This document shows positions 51,321 through 60,872 of a stretch of DNA of 64,000 nt, piece by piece. Under the pieces are notes generated by a model that saw only the letters and a program-made list of their open reading frames with translations, did no database searches and had not been told where the DNA came from. The stretch spans positions 9,486,001-9,550,000 of the forward strand of contig NZ_CP023699.1 in the NCBI RefSeq assembly GCF_008704495.1, read 5' to 3'. The first letter of the stretch is position 1, and each line of letters opens with the position of its first letter. Position numbers and translations under genes: made by a program. Source of the stretch: Streptomyces kanamyceticus (GTDB taxonomy: Bacteria > Actinomycetota > Actinomycetes > Streptomycetales > Streptomycetaceae).

Positions 51321-53438
51321 ATGAAAATTCGGACTCCTCGATGGACGGCCGGCCGAGTTGATGCGGACCTGGCCGATCCCTACTTGTACACCGATGAGGC
51401 CCATCGGGAAATGTGGCGGCAGGCGCGCGGCGAGCATCCGGTGGCGTGGACGGAGTCGGAGCTGGCCGGTGGCTTCTGGTCGGTCGTGACCCACGCCGAG
51501 GGCTCGGAGGTGATCAGACGCCCCACGAGCTTCGTCTCCGACCAGGGCATGCGGCTCCAGGCCAACCCCGCGGGCGTGCGGGCCGCGGCGGGACGCATGC
51601 TCGTCGTCTCCGACGGCGCCGAGCACCGGCGGCTGCGCGGCGTGCACCAGGCATGGTTCAACGCGCGCTCCGTCGCCGCTCTCGTGCCCACCCTCGGCGC
51701 CCGCGTCGAAGCGCGCCTGGACGCCCTGCTGGCCCGCGGCACCGCCTTCGACGCGATCGCCGAACTCACCTCGGAGGTGCCGCGGTGGGCGCTCTTCGAC
51801 CTCCTCGGCGTTCCCGACGAGGACCAGGACGAGCTGGCCCGCACGATGGAGGCCGCCTTCGACGACTCCGACCCGGGCCCCGCGGGTGAGGCCGCCCGCA
51901 CCGCCGCGCACACGCGGATCTTCGGCCACTTCGGTGACCTGCTCGACCTGCGCAGGGAGGAGCCCGGCGACGACATCGTCTCCGCGCTCGCCGAAGCCGC
52001 CCCGGACGGCGTCCCGTTGACCGACGACGAGATCCTGCTCAACTGCGACGGCCTGATGAACGGCGGCCTGGAGACCACGTCGCACGCGCTGGCCGGGGCC
52101 CTGCTGGTCTTCGCGCGCCAGCCCGACGTGTGGCGCAGGCTCAGGGAAGATCCGGGGCTGATCGACACGGCGGTGGAGGAGATCCTGCGGTGGACCTCAC
52201 CGGCCCTGCACGCCCTGCGCACCGCCGCCGAGGACACCGTGCTGGGCGACGTCAGGATCGCGGCGGGCGACCGCGTCGCGATCTGGTACCCCTCCTGCAA
52301 CCGTGACGAGAAGGTCTTCGCCGACCCCGACACCTTCCGGATCGACCGCCGCCCCAATCCGCACATCGCCTTCGGCGGCGGCCCCCACTACTGCGTCGGC
52401 GCCACCCTGACCCGCCTCGAGGTGAAGTGCGTGCTGGCGGCCGCGGTCGAGCGGGTCGCGGAGATCGAGGTCGAGGGCGAAGCGGTACGGCGCCCTTCCA
52501 ACTTCCTCCAGGGACTGTCCCACCTCCGGATCGGCCTGACGCCGGACCGAAGGACCGGCCCGCGCTCAGGATGCGGCCCGCGCTCGGACCCGGAGCCGCG
52601 CTCGGACTCGGAGGTAGGACCGGGCCCGGAGATAGGACCGGGCCCGGTCAACGGAGCGTCATCGAGCGGCACTTCGTCCGACCTGCGCATCGCCCTGCCC
52701 GGCGCGGACAGCGGCACCGGCACCGGCACCGTCGAGGTGCGCAGCAACCAGGAGGTCACCTTCGGCCGGGGCCTGATTGGTGCCCCGGCCGACATCTCCG
52801 TCGACGACCCCACCGGCGAGCCCATCGCGGGACGGATCAGGGCCGCCGAGGACGGCCTGTGGTTCATCACCAACCTCAGCCGGGCCCGCACCTACGTGGT
52901 GGAGAACGAGGAGGGCGGCGGCGAATACGTCTGCGTGCCGCCGGGCCGGCTCGACATGCCCGTCCCGTTCGCGCACGCCAGGATCAGCCTGCCGTCGTCC
53001 TCCGGTTCGACGTACATGTCCGTGCGCGCGCCGACCCCGGCCAACGCGTACGCGGCCACCTCGTACGCGGCCGACGCGGACCCCGCCGCGCAGTCCGACC
53101 CGGCGTTCGCCCTCGATCCCCGGTCCAAGTACTTCTTGGTCCTCGTCGCGCTGTGCGAGCCCCAGCTGCGCACTCCCGCCACGATGGCCATCCCCAGCAC
53201 CGCCGAGATCGTCCGCAGGCTGAGCCCCCTCGCCTCCTGTCGCAGGATCAGCCCGGCGGCGGTCAACTTCCACATCGAGTACATCGCCCGGAACAAGCTG
53301 GGCGTACGCAACCAGCAGCCGCCGTCGGGGCGTTCGGGCGGCAACTGGCTGCGCCAGGCGGTCGTCTCCACCGCGCTGCGGTTCCGGCTGGTGTGGACCG
53401 AACACCTGGCACTGCTTCCCGTCGCTGAGGCGCGGTGA
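51321..53438 (+). CDS. Cytochrome P450 fused to FHA domain and winged helix
   Basis: Single ORF of 705 residues. Residues 1-405 are a bacterial class I P450: helix-C HRRLR, I-helix MNGGLETTSH, ExxR in EEILRW and heme ligand Cys358 in FGGGPHYCVG. Residues about 407-453 are a Gly/Pro/Ser/Asp linker with imperfect repeats. Residues about 455-560 form an FHA-like domain (VTFGRGLIGAPADISVDD; ITNLSRARTYVVENEEGGGE). Residues about 600-701 are a winged-helix region (KYFLVLVALCEPQLRTPATM; AAVNFHIEYIARNKLGVR) as in streptomycete FHA-HTH proteins. ATG at 51321 follows AAAGGA. It may tether oxidation to phosphoproteins or DNA; function untested. Confidence 0.92.
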   Translation: MKIRTPRWTAGRVDADLADPYLYTDEAHREMWRQARGEHPVAWTESELAGGFWSVVTHAEGSEVIRRPTSFVSDQGMRLQANPAGVRAAAGRMLVVSDGAEHRRLRGVHQAWFNARSVAALVPTLGARVEARLDALLARGTAFDAIAELTSEVPRWALFDLLGVPDEDQDELARTMEAAFDDSDPGPAGEAARTAAHTRIFGHFGDLLDLRREEPGDDIVSALAEAAPDGVPLTDDEILLNCDGLMNGGLETTSHALAGALLVFARQPDVWRRLREDPGLIDTAVEEILRWTSPALHALRTAAEDTVLGDVRIAAGDRVAIWYPSCNRDEKVFADPDTFRIDRRPNPHIAFGGGPHYCVGATLTRLEVKCVLAAAVERVAEIEVEGEAVRRPSNFLQGLSHLRIGLTPDRRTGPRSGCGPRSDPEPRSDSEVGPGPEIGPGPVNGASSSGTSSDLRIALPGADSGTGTGTVEVRSNQEVTFGRGLIGAPADISVDDPTGEPIAGRIRAAEDGLWFITNLSRARTYVVENEEGGGEYVCVPPGRLDMPVPFAHARISLPSSSGSTYMSVRAPTPANAYAATSYAADADPAAQSDPAFALDPRSKYFLVLVALCEPQLRTPATMAIPSTAEIVRRLSPLASCRRISPAAVNFHIEYIARNKLGVRNQQPPSGRSGGNWLRQAVVSTALRFRLVWTEHLALLPVAEAR

Positions 53439-53441
53439 TCG

Positions 53442-56400
53442 TCAGGAGGTAGCGCGCAGTCGCCGGGAGACCAGCTCGGCGACCGCCCGCGCGGCCTCGC
53501 CCGACAGCAACTGGTGGTGGGTGCAGTCGAGCCGCACGTCCTCGATGGGGCCCTCCACGTACGGTCCCCAGGCCTCGGCGGCGGACGGCAGCCCGTCGCC
53601 CCGGTCGAGGGCCGCGGTCACGAACAGCACCGGGCCGCGGAACGGCTTGGGGTCGAAGCCCCTGGCGAGCTCGCGGTTGTTCTCGAACACCCTGACCATG
53701 GCGGCCAGTTGGGGTTCGGTCAGTCCGAGGGCCGCGCCCCGCTCCCCGGAGTCCTGCGCCGCGCCGTCCACTCCCAGGGCCTCGGAGACCGCGGCGAGCG
53801 CCTCCTCCGTTCCGGCCGCCTGATCCGCACCGCCCTCCGGCGCCAGCAGCTCCACGTCACCGGGGTAGCCGTCCAGGATCAGCAGCAGCGGCACTTCTTC
53901 CCCCTGCTCCTGGAGGAGGACCGCCATCGCGTGGGCGACGAGGCCGCCGAACGACCAGCCCAGGAGGTGATAGGGGCCGACCGGCTGGACCTCGCGCAGC
54001 CGCTCGACGTACTCCGCCGCCATCTCCCCGATGCTCGCGGGGAGTTCACCCGCCGGGGAGATGCCGCGCGCCTGTACGCCATGGACCGGCTGTTCGGGCG
54101 CGAGGTGGGCGAGCAACGCGGAGTAGCACCAGGCCAGTCCGCCGCCGGGATGCGCACAGAACAGCGCGGGCCCCTGCCCCGACGCGCGCAGCGGCAGCAC
54201 GGTACGGAAGGCGTCGTGCTCCTGGGATTCCTGGTCCCCGCCCGGTTCCGTCAGCCGCAGCGCGAGCTCCGCCACGGTGGGCGCCTCGAACAGCGCCCTG
54301 ATCCCCAGCTGGCGACCGGTGGCCGAGCGGATCCTGCCGACCAGGCGCGCCGCGAGCAGGGAGTGGCCGCCGAGCTGGAAGAAGTTCTCGTCGGCCCCCA
54401 CGGCGTCCACCCCGAGCTCCGCCGCGAAGAGAGCGGACACCAGCTCCTCCGTGGCTCCGCGCGGCGCGCGGGCGGCTGACGACGCGGACGAGGGGGTGAA
54501 CTCCGGGCGCGGCAGCGCCCCGCGGTCGACTTTGCCGTTCGTGGTGAGCGGCACCTCGTCGATCACGATCAGCGCCGCGGGCACCATGTGGCCCGGCAGG
54601 GTGCGCTCCACGAACCGGCGCAGCTCCGTCGGGTCGAGGCGGGCGTCCTCGGTGGGCACGGCGTAGCCGACCAGGCGTACGTCCCCGGAGGCCGCGGCGT
54701 GCGTGGTGACGACCGCGCGGGCCACGCCGGGATGCCCGGTCAACGCGGCTTCGACGTCGCCGAGTTCGATGCGGAACCCGCGCACCTTGACTTGGTCGTC
54801 GGTACGGCCGAGGAACTCGATGTCGCCGTCCGCCCGCCACCGGACCACGTCCCCGGTGCGGTACATGCGGGATCCCGCGGGGCCCCACGGATCGGCCACG
54901 AACCGCTGTGCGCTCAGGCCGGGGCGACGCAGATAGCCGCGTGCCACACCGGTGCCGCCCACGTACAACTCGCCCTTCACCCCGACCGGGACGGGACGCA
55001 GCCGGTCGTCGAGGACGTAGAGGCGGTTGCCGGGCTGCCGCGCGCCGATCGGCACCTGGCCGGACGCCGGTCGCCGCCCCGGATCGATCCGGTACTCGGT
55101 ACAGGCCACCGTGATCTCGGTGGGGCCGTAGAGGTTGTGGGCCCTGGCCTCCGGGCGCCTGCGCCGTGACGACTCCAGCGCCTCGCCGGTGAGCGGCTCA
55201 CCGGCGAGCATCAGGTCCTCGGTGGGCAGGAACACCGGGGGCAGGGCGTCGAGCAGCGCCAGATGGCTCGGGGTCGCGATGAGCAGGGTGCAGGGGTGTT
55301 CCGCGAGCCACGCCTCCAACCGCGGGTCGTGCTCCAGCGGTGCGACCAGGACGCAGCCGCCCAGGATCAGCGGGGTGAACAGGGCGGTGATGGCGATGTC
55401 GAAGGAGACGGAGCCGTGCTGGAGGGCGACGCCGCGCGCGCCGGGGTACTCCTGGGCCGTCCAGGCGAGGTAGTCGATCATCGCCCGATGGGTGACGACG
55501 ACGCCCTTGGGCCTGCCGGTGGATCCCGAGGTGTAGATGACGTACGCCGGGTGGAGGTCCCGCAGCGGGGCGCGGCGGTCGGCGTCGGTGAGGTCGGCGT
55601 CGGCGCCCGGCACCGCGGGAGCCGCCAGGTCGAGGTGCCAGACGGGCACGTCGGCATCGGGCAGACCGGCGCGTACGGAAGTGGTGGTGAGCAGCAGCGC
55701 CGCACGGGCGTCCGCCAGCATGAAGGAGAGGCGGTCGGCCGGGTAGTCCGCGTCGAGCGGCAGGTAGGCGCCACCGGCCTTGCCCACGGCGAGCAGGGCG
55801 ACGAGCAGCTCGGCGGACCCGTCCACGGCGACGGCCACCACGTCCTCGGGCCCGATGCCGAAGTCCACCAGACGGCGGGCGAGCCGGTTCGCCCGCGCGT
55901 TGAGCTCCGCGTAGTCGAGCACGTCCGCGCCGCACCGGACGGCGGGCAGGGCGGGGGTGCGTGCGGCCTGGTGCGCCACGAGTTCGGCCACGGAGGACGC
56001 CGCGGCGGCGCCGCCGGGACGGACGTCGTCTCCTACGCCGCCCCAGTCGGTCAGCAGCCTGCGGCGTTCGGCGGTGTCCAGCAGGTCGATGCTGTGGACG
56101 GCGACGTCCGGATCGGCCACCACCGTGTTGACGAGCCGGACGAGACGGGAGGCCATGGACTCGATCGTGTCCCGGTCGAACAGCTCGGTGTCGTAGTCGA
56201 TCACGCAGCGGATGCCCTGCGGCGCGCCCGCCACTCCGTACTCCTCCTCCACCTGGAACAGCAGGTCGAACTTGGTGGCACTGGTCACCGTCTCCACCGG
56301 CGCCGCCTCCACCGCGCCCAGGCGCCAGGGCGCGGTGGAGCGGACCTCGAAGGTCAGCATCGTCTGGAAGAGCGGGTGCCTGCCCAGCGAGCGGTCGGGG

Positions 56401-57410
56401 TTGACCGCCTCCACCAGCCGCTCGAACGGCAGGTCCTGGTGCTCGTAGGCCGCCAGATCGGTCGCGCGCACCCGGTCGATCACCTCCCGGAAGGTCGGGT
56501 CCCCGGACAGGTCGGCGCGCAGGACGACGGTGTTCACGAAGAAGCCGACGAGTTCGTCGAACTCCTCCTCCGAGCGGCCCGCGACGGCCGAGCCCAGCGG
56601 AATGTCAGTGCCCGCGCCGAGCCGGGTGAACAGCGTCGCGACCGCGGCCTGCAGCACCATGAAGAGGGTCGCCCGGCTCTCCTTGGCCAGCGCGACCAGG
56701 CGGGCCTGCACGGCGGTGCCGAGCCGGAGCTGGACGCTGCCCGCGCGGTGGGCTGAGACGGGCGGGCGCGGCCGGTCGTAGGGCAGCTCCAACTCGGGCG
56801 GCAGTCCGGCGAGGGCGTCGGTCCAGTACCGCAACTGGCGTGCCTGCACGCTGTCCTGGGCGTCCGGATCGCCGAGGAAGTCGCGCTGCCAGGCCACGTA
56901 GTCCGCGTACTGCGCGGGCAGCGGTTCGTCCCACTCCGGTTCTTCGCCGTCACATCGCGCTTCGTACGCCGTGGCGAGATCGGTGGTCAACGGGCCGATC
57001 GACCAGCCGTCGGCCGCGATGTGATGGTGCAGCACGAGCAGCACGTGCTCGTGCTCGCCGAGCACGAACAGCCAGCAGCGGACGGGGAGTTCGGCGGCGA
57101 GGTCGAAGACATGGCGGGCCGCGTCGTCGATGTCGGCGGCAAGCCGCTCCGGAGCGCTCTCCCGCACCAGGAAGACGGGCCGGGCGAGATCGCCCTCGCG
57201 CACCTGCTGGTAGGGCTCGCCGTCGACCTCCAGATAGCCGGTGCGCAGCACCTCGTGCCGCTCGACGACGTCGGTGAAGGCGCGTATCAGCGCATCGCGG
57301 TCGAGGCTTCCGGTCAGCCGGAGGGCCAGCGGCACGTTGTAGGCCGCGCCGTGCTCCTCGAGCCGGGACAGAAACCACAGTCGGCGCTGGGCGTAGGAAA
57401 GCGGGATCAT
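53442..57410 (-). CDS. Single-module NRPS 2 (C-A-T-TE)
   Basis: Nonribosomal peptide synthetase of 1322 residues. The condensation domain (about 1-430) has [10 protein letters not shown]. The adenylation domain (about 460-945) has [33 protein letters not shown] and TTNGKVDRG. The carrier has [12 protein letters not shown] (Ser about 1016). The thioesterase has LLGWSFGG (Ser about 1150). By-eye specificity residues are D-I-T-I-M-A-L-V-A-K, which I cannot assign. The start is taken at 57410 (GGGGGA 4 bases upstream; [14 protein letters not shown] is the normal C-domain opening); ATG at 57422 is in frame. Its end lies 3 bases from the convergent P450 gene. Downstream of an MFS gene, probably one transcript. 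Confidence 0.95.
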   Translation of the reverse strand: MIPLSYAQRRLWFLSRLEEHGAAYNVPLALRLTGSLDRDALIRAFTDVVERHEVLRTGYLEVDGEPYQQVREGDLARPVFLVRESAPERLAADIDDAARHVFDLAAELPVRCWLFVLGEHEHVLLVLHHHIAADGWSIGPLTTDLATAYEARCDGEEPEWDEPLPAQYADYVAWQRDFLGDPDAQDSVQARQLRYWTDALAGLPPELELPYDRPRPPVSAHRAGSVQLRLGTAVQARLVALAKESRATLFMVLQAAVATLFTRLGAGTDIPLGSAVAGRSEEEFDELVGFFVNTVVLRADLSGDPTFREVIDRVRATDLAAYEHQDLPFERLVEAVNPDRSLGRHPLFQTMLTFEVRSTAPWRLGAVEAAPVETVTSATKFDLLFQVEEEYGVAGAPQGIRCVIDYDTELFDRDTIESMASRLVRLVNTVVADPDVAVHSIDLLDTAERRRLLTDWGGVGDDVRPGGAAAASSVAELVAHQAARTPALPAVRCGADVLDYAELNARANRLARRLVDFGIGPEDVVAVAVDGSAELLVALLAVGKAGGAYLPLDADYPADRLSFMLADARAALLLTTTSVRAGLPDADVPVWHLDLAAPAVPGADADLTDADRRAPLRDLHPAYVIYTSGSTGRPKGVVVTHRAMIDYLAWTAQEYPGARGVALQHGSVSFDIAITALFTPLILGGCVLVAPLEHDPRLEAWLAEHPCTLLIATPSHLALLDALPPVFLPTEDLMLAGEPLTGEALESSRRRRPEARAHNLYGPTEITVACTEYRIDPGRRPASGQVPIGARQPGNRLYVLDDRLRPVPVGVKGELYVGGTGVARGYLRRPGLSAQRFVADPWGPAGSRMYRTGDVVRWRADGDIEFLGRTDDQVKVRGFRIELGDVEAALTGHPGVARAVVTTHAAASGDVRLVGYAVPTEDARLDPTELRRFVERTLPGHMVPAALIVIDEVPLTTNGKVDRGALPRPEFTPSSASSAARAPRGATEELVSALFAAELGVDAVGADENFFQLGGHSLLAARLVGRIRSATGRQLGIRALFEAPTVAELALRLTEPGGDQESQEHDAFRTVLPLRASGQGPALFCAHPGGGLAWCYSALLAHLAPEQPVHGVQARGISPAGELPASIGEMAAEYVERLREVQPVGPYHLLGWSFGGLVAHAMAVLLQEQGEEVPLLLILDGYPGDVELLAPEGGADQAAGTEEALAAVSEALGVDGAAQDSGERGAALGLTEPQLAAMVRVFENNRELARGFDPKPFRGPVLFVTAALDRGDGLPSAAEAWGPYVEGPIEDVRLDCTHHQLLSGEAARAVAELVSRRLRATS

Positions 57411-57464
57411 TGGTTCCCCCATCCGATGGCGATATGACGCCTGGTCCTCTTGGCGCGTTCTTTC

Positions 57465-58766
57465 CTACGGCTTTTCGGCCACGGCCTCGGTTTCGGCCGT
57501 GGGCCTCGGCTCGGGCTCGTTGAGAGGAATGTCGCGCATGCCCCGCAAAGGCGAGAAGAACAGCCAAAGACCCGCGCAGCAACCGCCGATGACGGCGATC
57601 CACAACGTGGTCTGGACGCCGAAGACCGTGGCGAGTCCGCCGCCGACGAGGCCGCCGACCGGCAGGGTGCCCCAGGTGATCCAGCGCGCGGCGGCGCTGA
57701 CCCGGCCGAGCAGCTCCGGCGGGCAGGCGGCCTGGCGGTAGCTGGTCAGCGAGATGCCCGCGACGGTGGAGGAGAAGGTCCACGAGATCCAGCCGAAGCC
57801 GAAGAGCAGCACCCACCAGCCGGATCCGGCCATCGGGATCAGCAGTCCGGGCAGCGAGAGGACGGTCATCGCGATCCAGCTGATCCGCGCGGAGCCGAAG
57901 CGCCGGGCGAGGTGCCGTGCCGCCACGCCGCCCGCCACACCGCCGACGGCGCCCAGCGCGAGGAGCAGCCCGACCAGGCCGGGTCGCAGGTGGAGCGTGC
58001 GGATCAGGAAGACCGGGCCCAGGGTCTCCACGATGATCACGAAGAAGTTGGCGGTGCCGTTGAAGGCCACCGAGTTCCGCAGGATGCGGTCGCGCAGGAC
58101 GTAGTCGAGCCCCTCACGGATCTGCGACCGCATCGTCGGCCGCGGCCCCGGATCGGCCTTGCGGCGCGGCTCCGGGGTGCGGATCGCCGACAGCGCGCTG
58201 GCCGACAGGGCGAAGGAGACCGCGTCGGCCGCCATCGCCCCCGCGGCGCCGATCAGCGTCACCAGACCCGCACCGGAACTGGGGCCCGCGACCTGCGCGA
58301 CCGACCGGGAAGCGGCGATCTTGCCGTTGCCGTCGAGGAGTTGACTGTGTTCGAGGACCGCGGGCAGATAGGCCTGGTAGGCGACCGCGAAGAAGACCGA
58401 GAGCACGCTGGAGACCAGCGCGACGACATAGAGGTGGACGAGTGTCAGGGAGTCGAGGACGTGGGCCAGGGGCACCGAGCCGATCACCAGGAACAGTCCG
58501 ACGTCGCACCAGATCATCAGCCGTCGCTTGGCGACCCGGTCCACGATGGCTCCGGCCGGCAGTGCGACCAGGAGGTACGCGCTCGTCTCCGCGGCCGCCA
58601 ACAGGCCGACCTGGAACGGGGTGGCATCCAGCAGCACGACCGCGACCAACGGCAGGGCGAGAACGGTGATCTGCGTCCCCATCTCGCTGACCGTCTGCCC
58701 GCTCCATAAGAGCAGGAATTCGCGATTGCGCCAGATCGAGGAATGCTTTCTACTGTCGTCGACCAT
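57465..58766 (-). CDS. MFS exporter (MFS_3 type), cluster-linked
   Basis: Twelve-helix transporter of 433 residues: NREFLLLWSGQTVSEMGTQI at helix 1, GAIVDRVAKRRLMIWCD in loop 2-3, and RQAACPPELLGRVSAAARW typical of the MFS_3 group. It lies 54 bases upstream of NRPS 2 on the same strand, so it is the best candidate exporter for the cluster product. ATG at 58766 has only a weak ribosome site. Divergent from the EamA gene. Confidence 0.9.
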   Translation of the reverse strand: MVDDSRKHSSIWRNREFLLLWSGQTVSEMGTQITVLALPLVAVVLLDATPFQVGLLAAAETSAYLLVALPAGAIVDRVAKRRLMIWCDVGLFLVIGSVPLAHVLDSLTLVHLYVVALVSSVLSVFFAVAYQAYLPAVLEHSQLLDGNGKIAASRSVAQVAGPSSGAGLVTLIGAAGAMAADAVSFALSASALSAIRTPEPRRKADPGPRPTMRSQIREGLDYVLRDRILRNSVAFNGTANFFVIIVETLGPVFLIRTLHLRPGLVGLLLALGAVGGVAGGVAARHLARRFGSARISWIAMTVLSLPGLLIPMAGSGWWVLLFGFGWISWTFSSTVAGISLTSYRQAACPPELLGRVSAAARWITWGTLPVGGLVGGGLATVFGVQTTLWIAVIGGCCAGLWLFFSPLRGMRDIPLNEPEPRPTAETEAVAEKP

Positions 58767-58925
58767 CCGTCAGATAGTGTCATCAGCCCCAACACATGTC
58801 CATGCCATCATCAGCCGCAGACGTCACCGAATTCCCCTTTGCCGAGGCCTCGACTCGCAGGTTCGGAACAACGAGACGGACGTCACTATGTGTTCACTCG
58901 GGCGTGTCTTTGTGGTCGGTCGGGC

Positions 58926-59816
58926 GTGACGGTGGACGCCACCGAATTGGGCGAGCGCGCCACGCCCGTCCGGGGCAGGGCGAGCGCCCTGGCCCTGCTG
59001 CTCGGCGCCGACGTGGCGGTGCAGTTCGGGTCGGCGGCGGCCGCGCTGCTGATACCCGAAGTGGGCGTCTGGGGCGTACTCGTCCTGCGCCTCACGGTCT
59101 CCGCGGTGCTGCTGCTCGCGATCTGCCGTCCGACGCTCCGGGGCCACACCTCCAAGGACTGGGCGGTGGCGGGCCTGCTCGGTCTGACGCTGTGCGCCTG
59201 GAACAGCTGCTTCTACCTCGCGATCCTGCGCATGCCGCTGGGGCCGACCGTGACGCTGGAGCTGCTCGGCCCGCTGGCGCTCACGCTGCTCGGCTCCCGG
59301 CGCGCCGCCGACCCGCTGTGGGCGCTGCTGGCTCTCGCTGGCGTGTTCCTGCTCGGCAAGGACGGTTTCAGCGGCCTGGAGCCCGCCGGGGTGGCCTTCG
59401 CGCTCTGCGCCGCCGTCCTGTGGGCCTGCTACATCCAGCTCAGCGCGCGGACCGGCGCGCGCTTCGAGCGGCTCGACGGGCTCGCGGTCGCGATGACGGT
59501 CGCCGCCACCGCGAGCGTTCCCGTGGGCCTGCTGTTCGGGCGGGTGACCCTGCCGGAGCCGGGGGACGTCTGGCTCGTCCTCGCCGTGGCCGTACTGTCC
59601 TCGGTCGTGCCCACCGCGTCGGAACTCATCGCCCTGCGCACGATCGGGCCGGTCGTCTTCTCCGTCCTGATGAGCCTCGCGCCTCCCGCCGCGGCGCTGG
59701 CCGGACTGCTCGTCCTCGACCAGTCGTTGACCCTCCTGCAGTGGCTGGCCATGGTGCTCGTGGTCATCGCGTGCGGCGGGGCGCTGCTCACTCCCGGACC
59801 GGGGCGACGCCGGTGA
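58926..59816 (+). CDS. EamA-family transporter (RhtA-like)
   Basis: DMT-superfamily permease of 296 residues with ten hydrophobic helices, in the pattern of RhtA-type threonine/homoserine exporters (AWNSCFYLAILRMPLGPTVT, LELLGPLALTLLGSRR, VFSVLMSLAPPAAALAGLLV). GTG at 58926 is chosen; GTG at 58932 is equal. Earlier in-frame codons run through the divergent promoter. Two GACGTCAC copies (58820-58827, 58879-58886) lie upstream. Its end overlaps the convergent BASS-type gene by 29 bases. Confidence 0.85.
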   Translation: MTVDATELGERATPVRGRASALALLLGADVAVQFGSAAAALLIPEVGVWGVLVLRLTVSAVLLLAICRPTLRGHTSKDWAVAGLLGLTLCAWNSCFYLAILRMPLGPTVTLELLGPLALTLLGSRRAADPLWALLALAGVFLLGKDGFSGLEPAGVAFALCAAVLWACYIQLSARTGARFERLDGLAVAMTVAATASVPVGLLFGRVTLPEPGDVWLVLAVAVLSSVVPTASELIALRTIGPVVFSVLMSLAPPAAALAGLLVLDQSLTLLQWLAMVLVVIACGGALLTPGPGRRR

Positions 59817-60855
59817 CGCCGGGCGGGAGCCGGGGCGGCCGTCCCGCCGTGCCCGCCACCACCTTCTGGAGCAGGCTGTAGGAGAGGATCGGCAGCAGCA
59901 CCGAGGCGCGGTGGGCGAACGACCCGGCGGCCAGCACCGCCGCCGCGCTGCTGTTGTTCATGCCGGTGGCGAAGGTGAGGGAGATCCCGTCGGGCCGGTC
60001 GCACCGCGTCCAGCGGGACAGCCAACGGCCGCAGAAGAAGGTCAGAGCGCACACCGCGCCGGACAGCGCGACCGCCGCGGCGAGCAGGTCGGGGTCGGGG
60101 TGGGCGAGTGCCTGCCCCAGCGCGCCCGCGGCGTTGATGTAGCAGAGTGACAGGATGTTGACCAGGTTGACGGCCTTGACCGTGGGCAGGGTCCGGCTGG
60201 CCCGGTCCTCGCTGAGCACGGTCCGTACGGCGATGCCGATGAGGCAGGGCAGCACCACGGCCACCAGCGCGAAAAGCCCCGCCCCTGTCTCGGCGATGGT
60301 GTCGACGGTGGTCGTGTCGTCCAGGGCGCCCGCGCCGTAGGGGCCGACCAGTTGACCGGCCATGCGCATGCCGAGGGGCACGGTGAGCGGGCTGAGCAGG
60401 GTGGAGCCGATCACCATCGCGACGACCAGCGGGACGTTGCCCCCGGCGTTCTGGCCCCAGGAGACGGCGCCGCCCGCGATCGGCATCGCCAGGACGAGCA
60501 TGAGCCCGATCACCAGGCCCTCGGTCTCCGCCGGATCGGGCCAGCCCCGCAGGATCAGGGCGATGCAGGGGAGCAGGAACAGGGGCAGGAGGGCGTTGGC
60601 GGCGACACCCAGGGCCAGCCGCCAGGGCCGGGACAGCACGACGCGCAGATCGGCGATGCGCACGCCGAGCCCGGCGTTGAACAGCATGACCGCCAACAGG
60701 GCCATGGGCAGCGTCAGTTCGGCCGTACTCCCCGGGATCCGCAGAGTCAGTGCGCGAAGTGCCTCGCCGGGGGCGGGGCAGACGCCCGCCAGTACGTAGC
60801 AGCCGATCATCAGCCCCAGCAGCTGGCGCTGTACGACCATGATTAATTTCGTCAC
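59788..60855 (-). CDS. BASS-type (bile acid:Na+ symporter-like) transporter
   Basis: Membrane protein of 355 residues with about nine or ten hydrophobic helices, in the BASS/arsenite-permease-like group: PMALLAVMLFNAGLGVRIAD, AMPIAGGAVSWGQNAGGN and the helix-breaking GMNNSSAAAVLAAGSFAH. GTG at 60855 is chosen since the start lies 17 bases after the upstream MFS stop (60873) and the promoter-side sequence contains AGG; this reading makes codon 4 TTA. ATG at 60840 would avoid the TTA but lacks a ribosome site. Substrate unknown. Confidence 0.75.
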   Translation of the reverse strand: MTKLIMVVQRQLLGLMIGCYVLAGVCPAPGEALRALTLRIPGSTAELTLPMALLAVMLFNAGLGVRIADLRVVLSRPWRLALGVAANALLPLFLLPCIALILRGWPDPAETEGLVIGLMLVLAMPIAGGAVSWGQNAGGNVPLVVAMVIGSTLLSPLTVPLGMRMAGQLVGPYGAGALDDTTTVDTIAETGAGLFALVAVVLPCLIGIAVRTVLSEDRASRTLPTVKAVNLVNILSLCYINAAGALGQALAHPDPDLLAAAVALSGAVCALTFFCGRWLSRWTRCDRPDGISLTFATGMNNSSAAAVLAAGSFAHRASVLLPILSYSLLQKVVAGTAGRPPRLPPGVTGVAPVRE

Positions 60856-60872
60856 ACAGCGGAGCCTATCGA

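Noticed and set aside
52550..52690. Possible junction of two separate genes in the P450-FHA ORF
   Set aside because: No stop codon, no ribosome site plus start at the FHA boundary, and frame and codon bias continue through the Gly/Pro/Ser linker, so a true fusion is the simpler reading.
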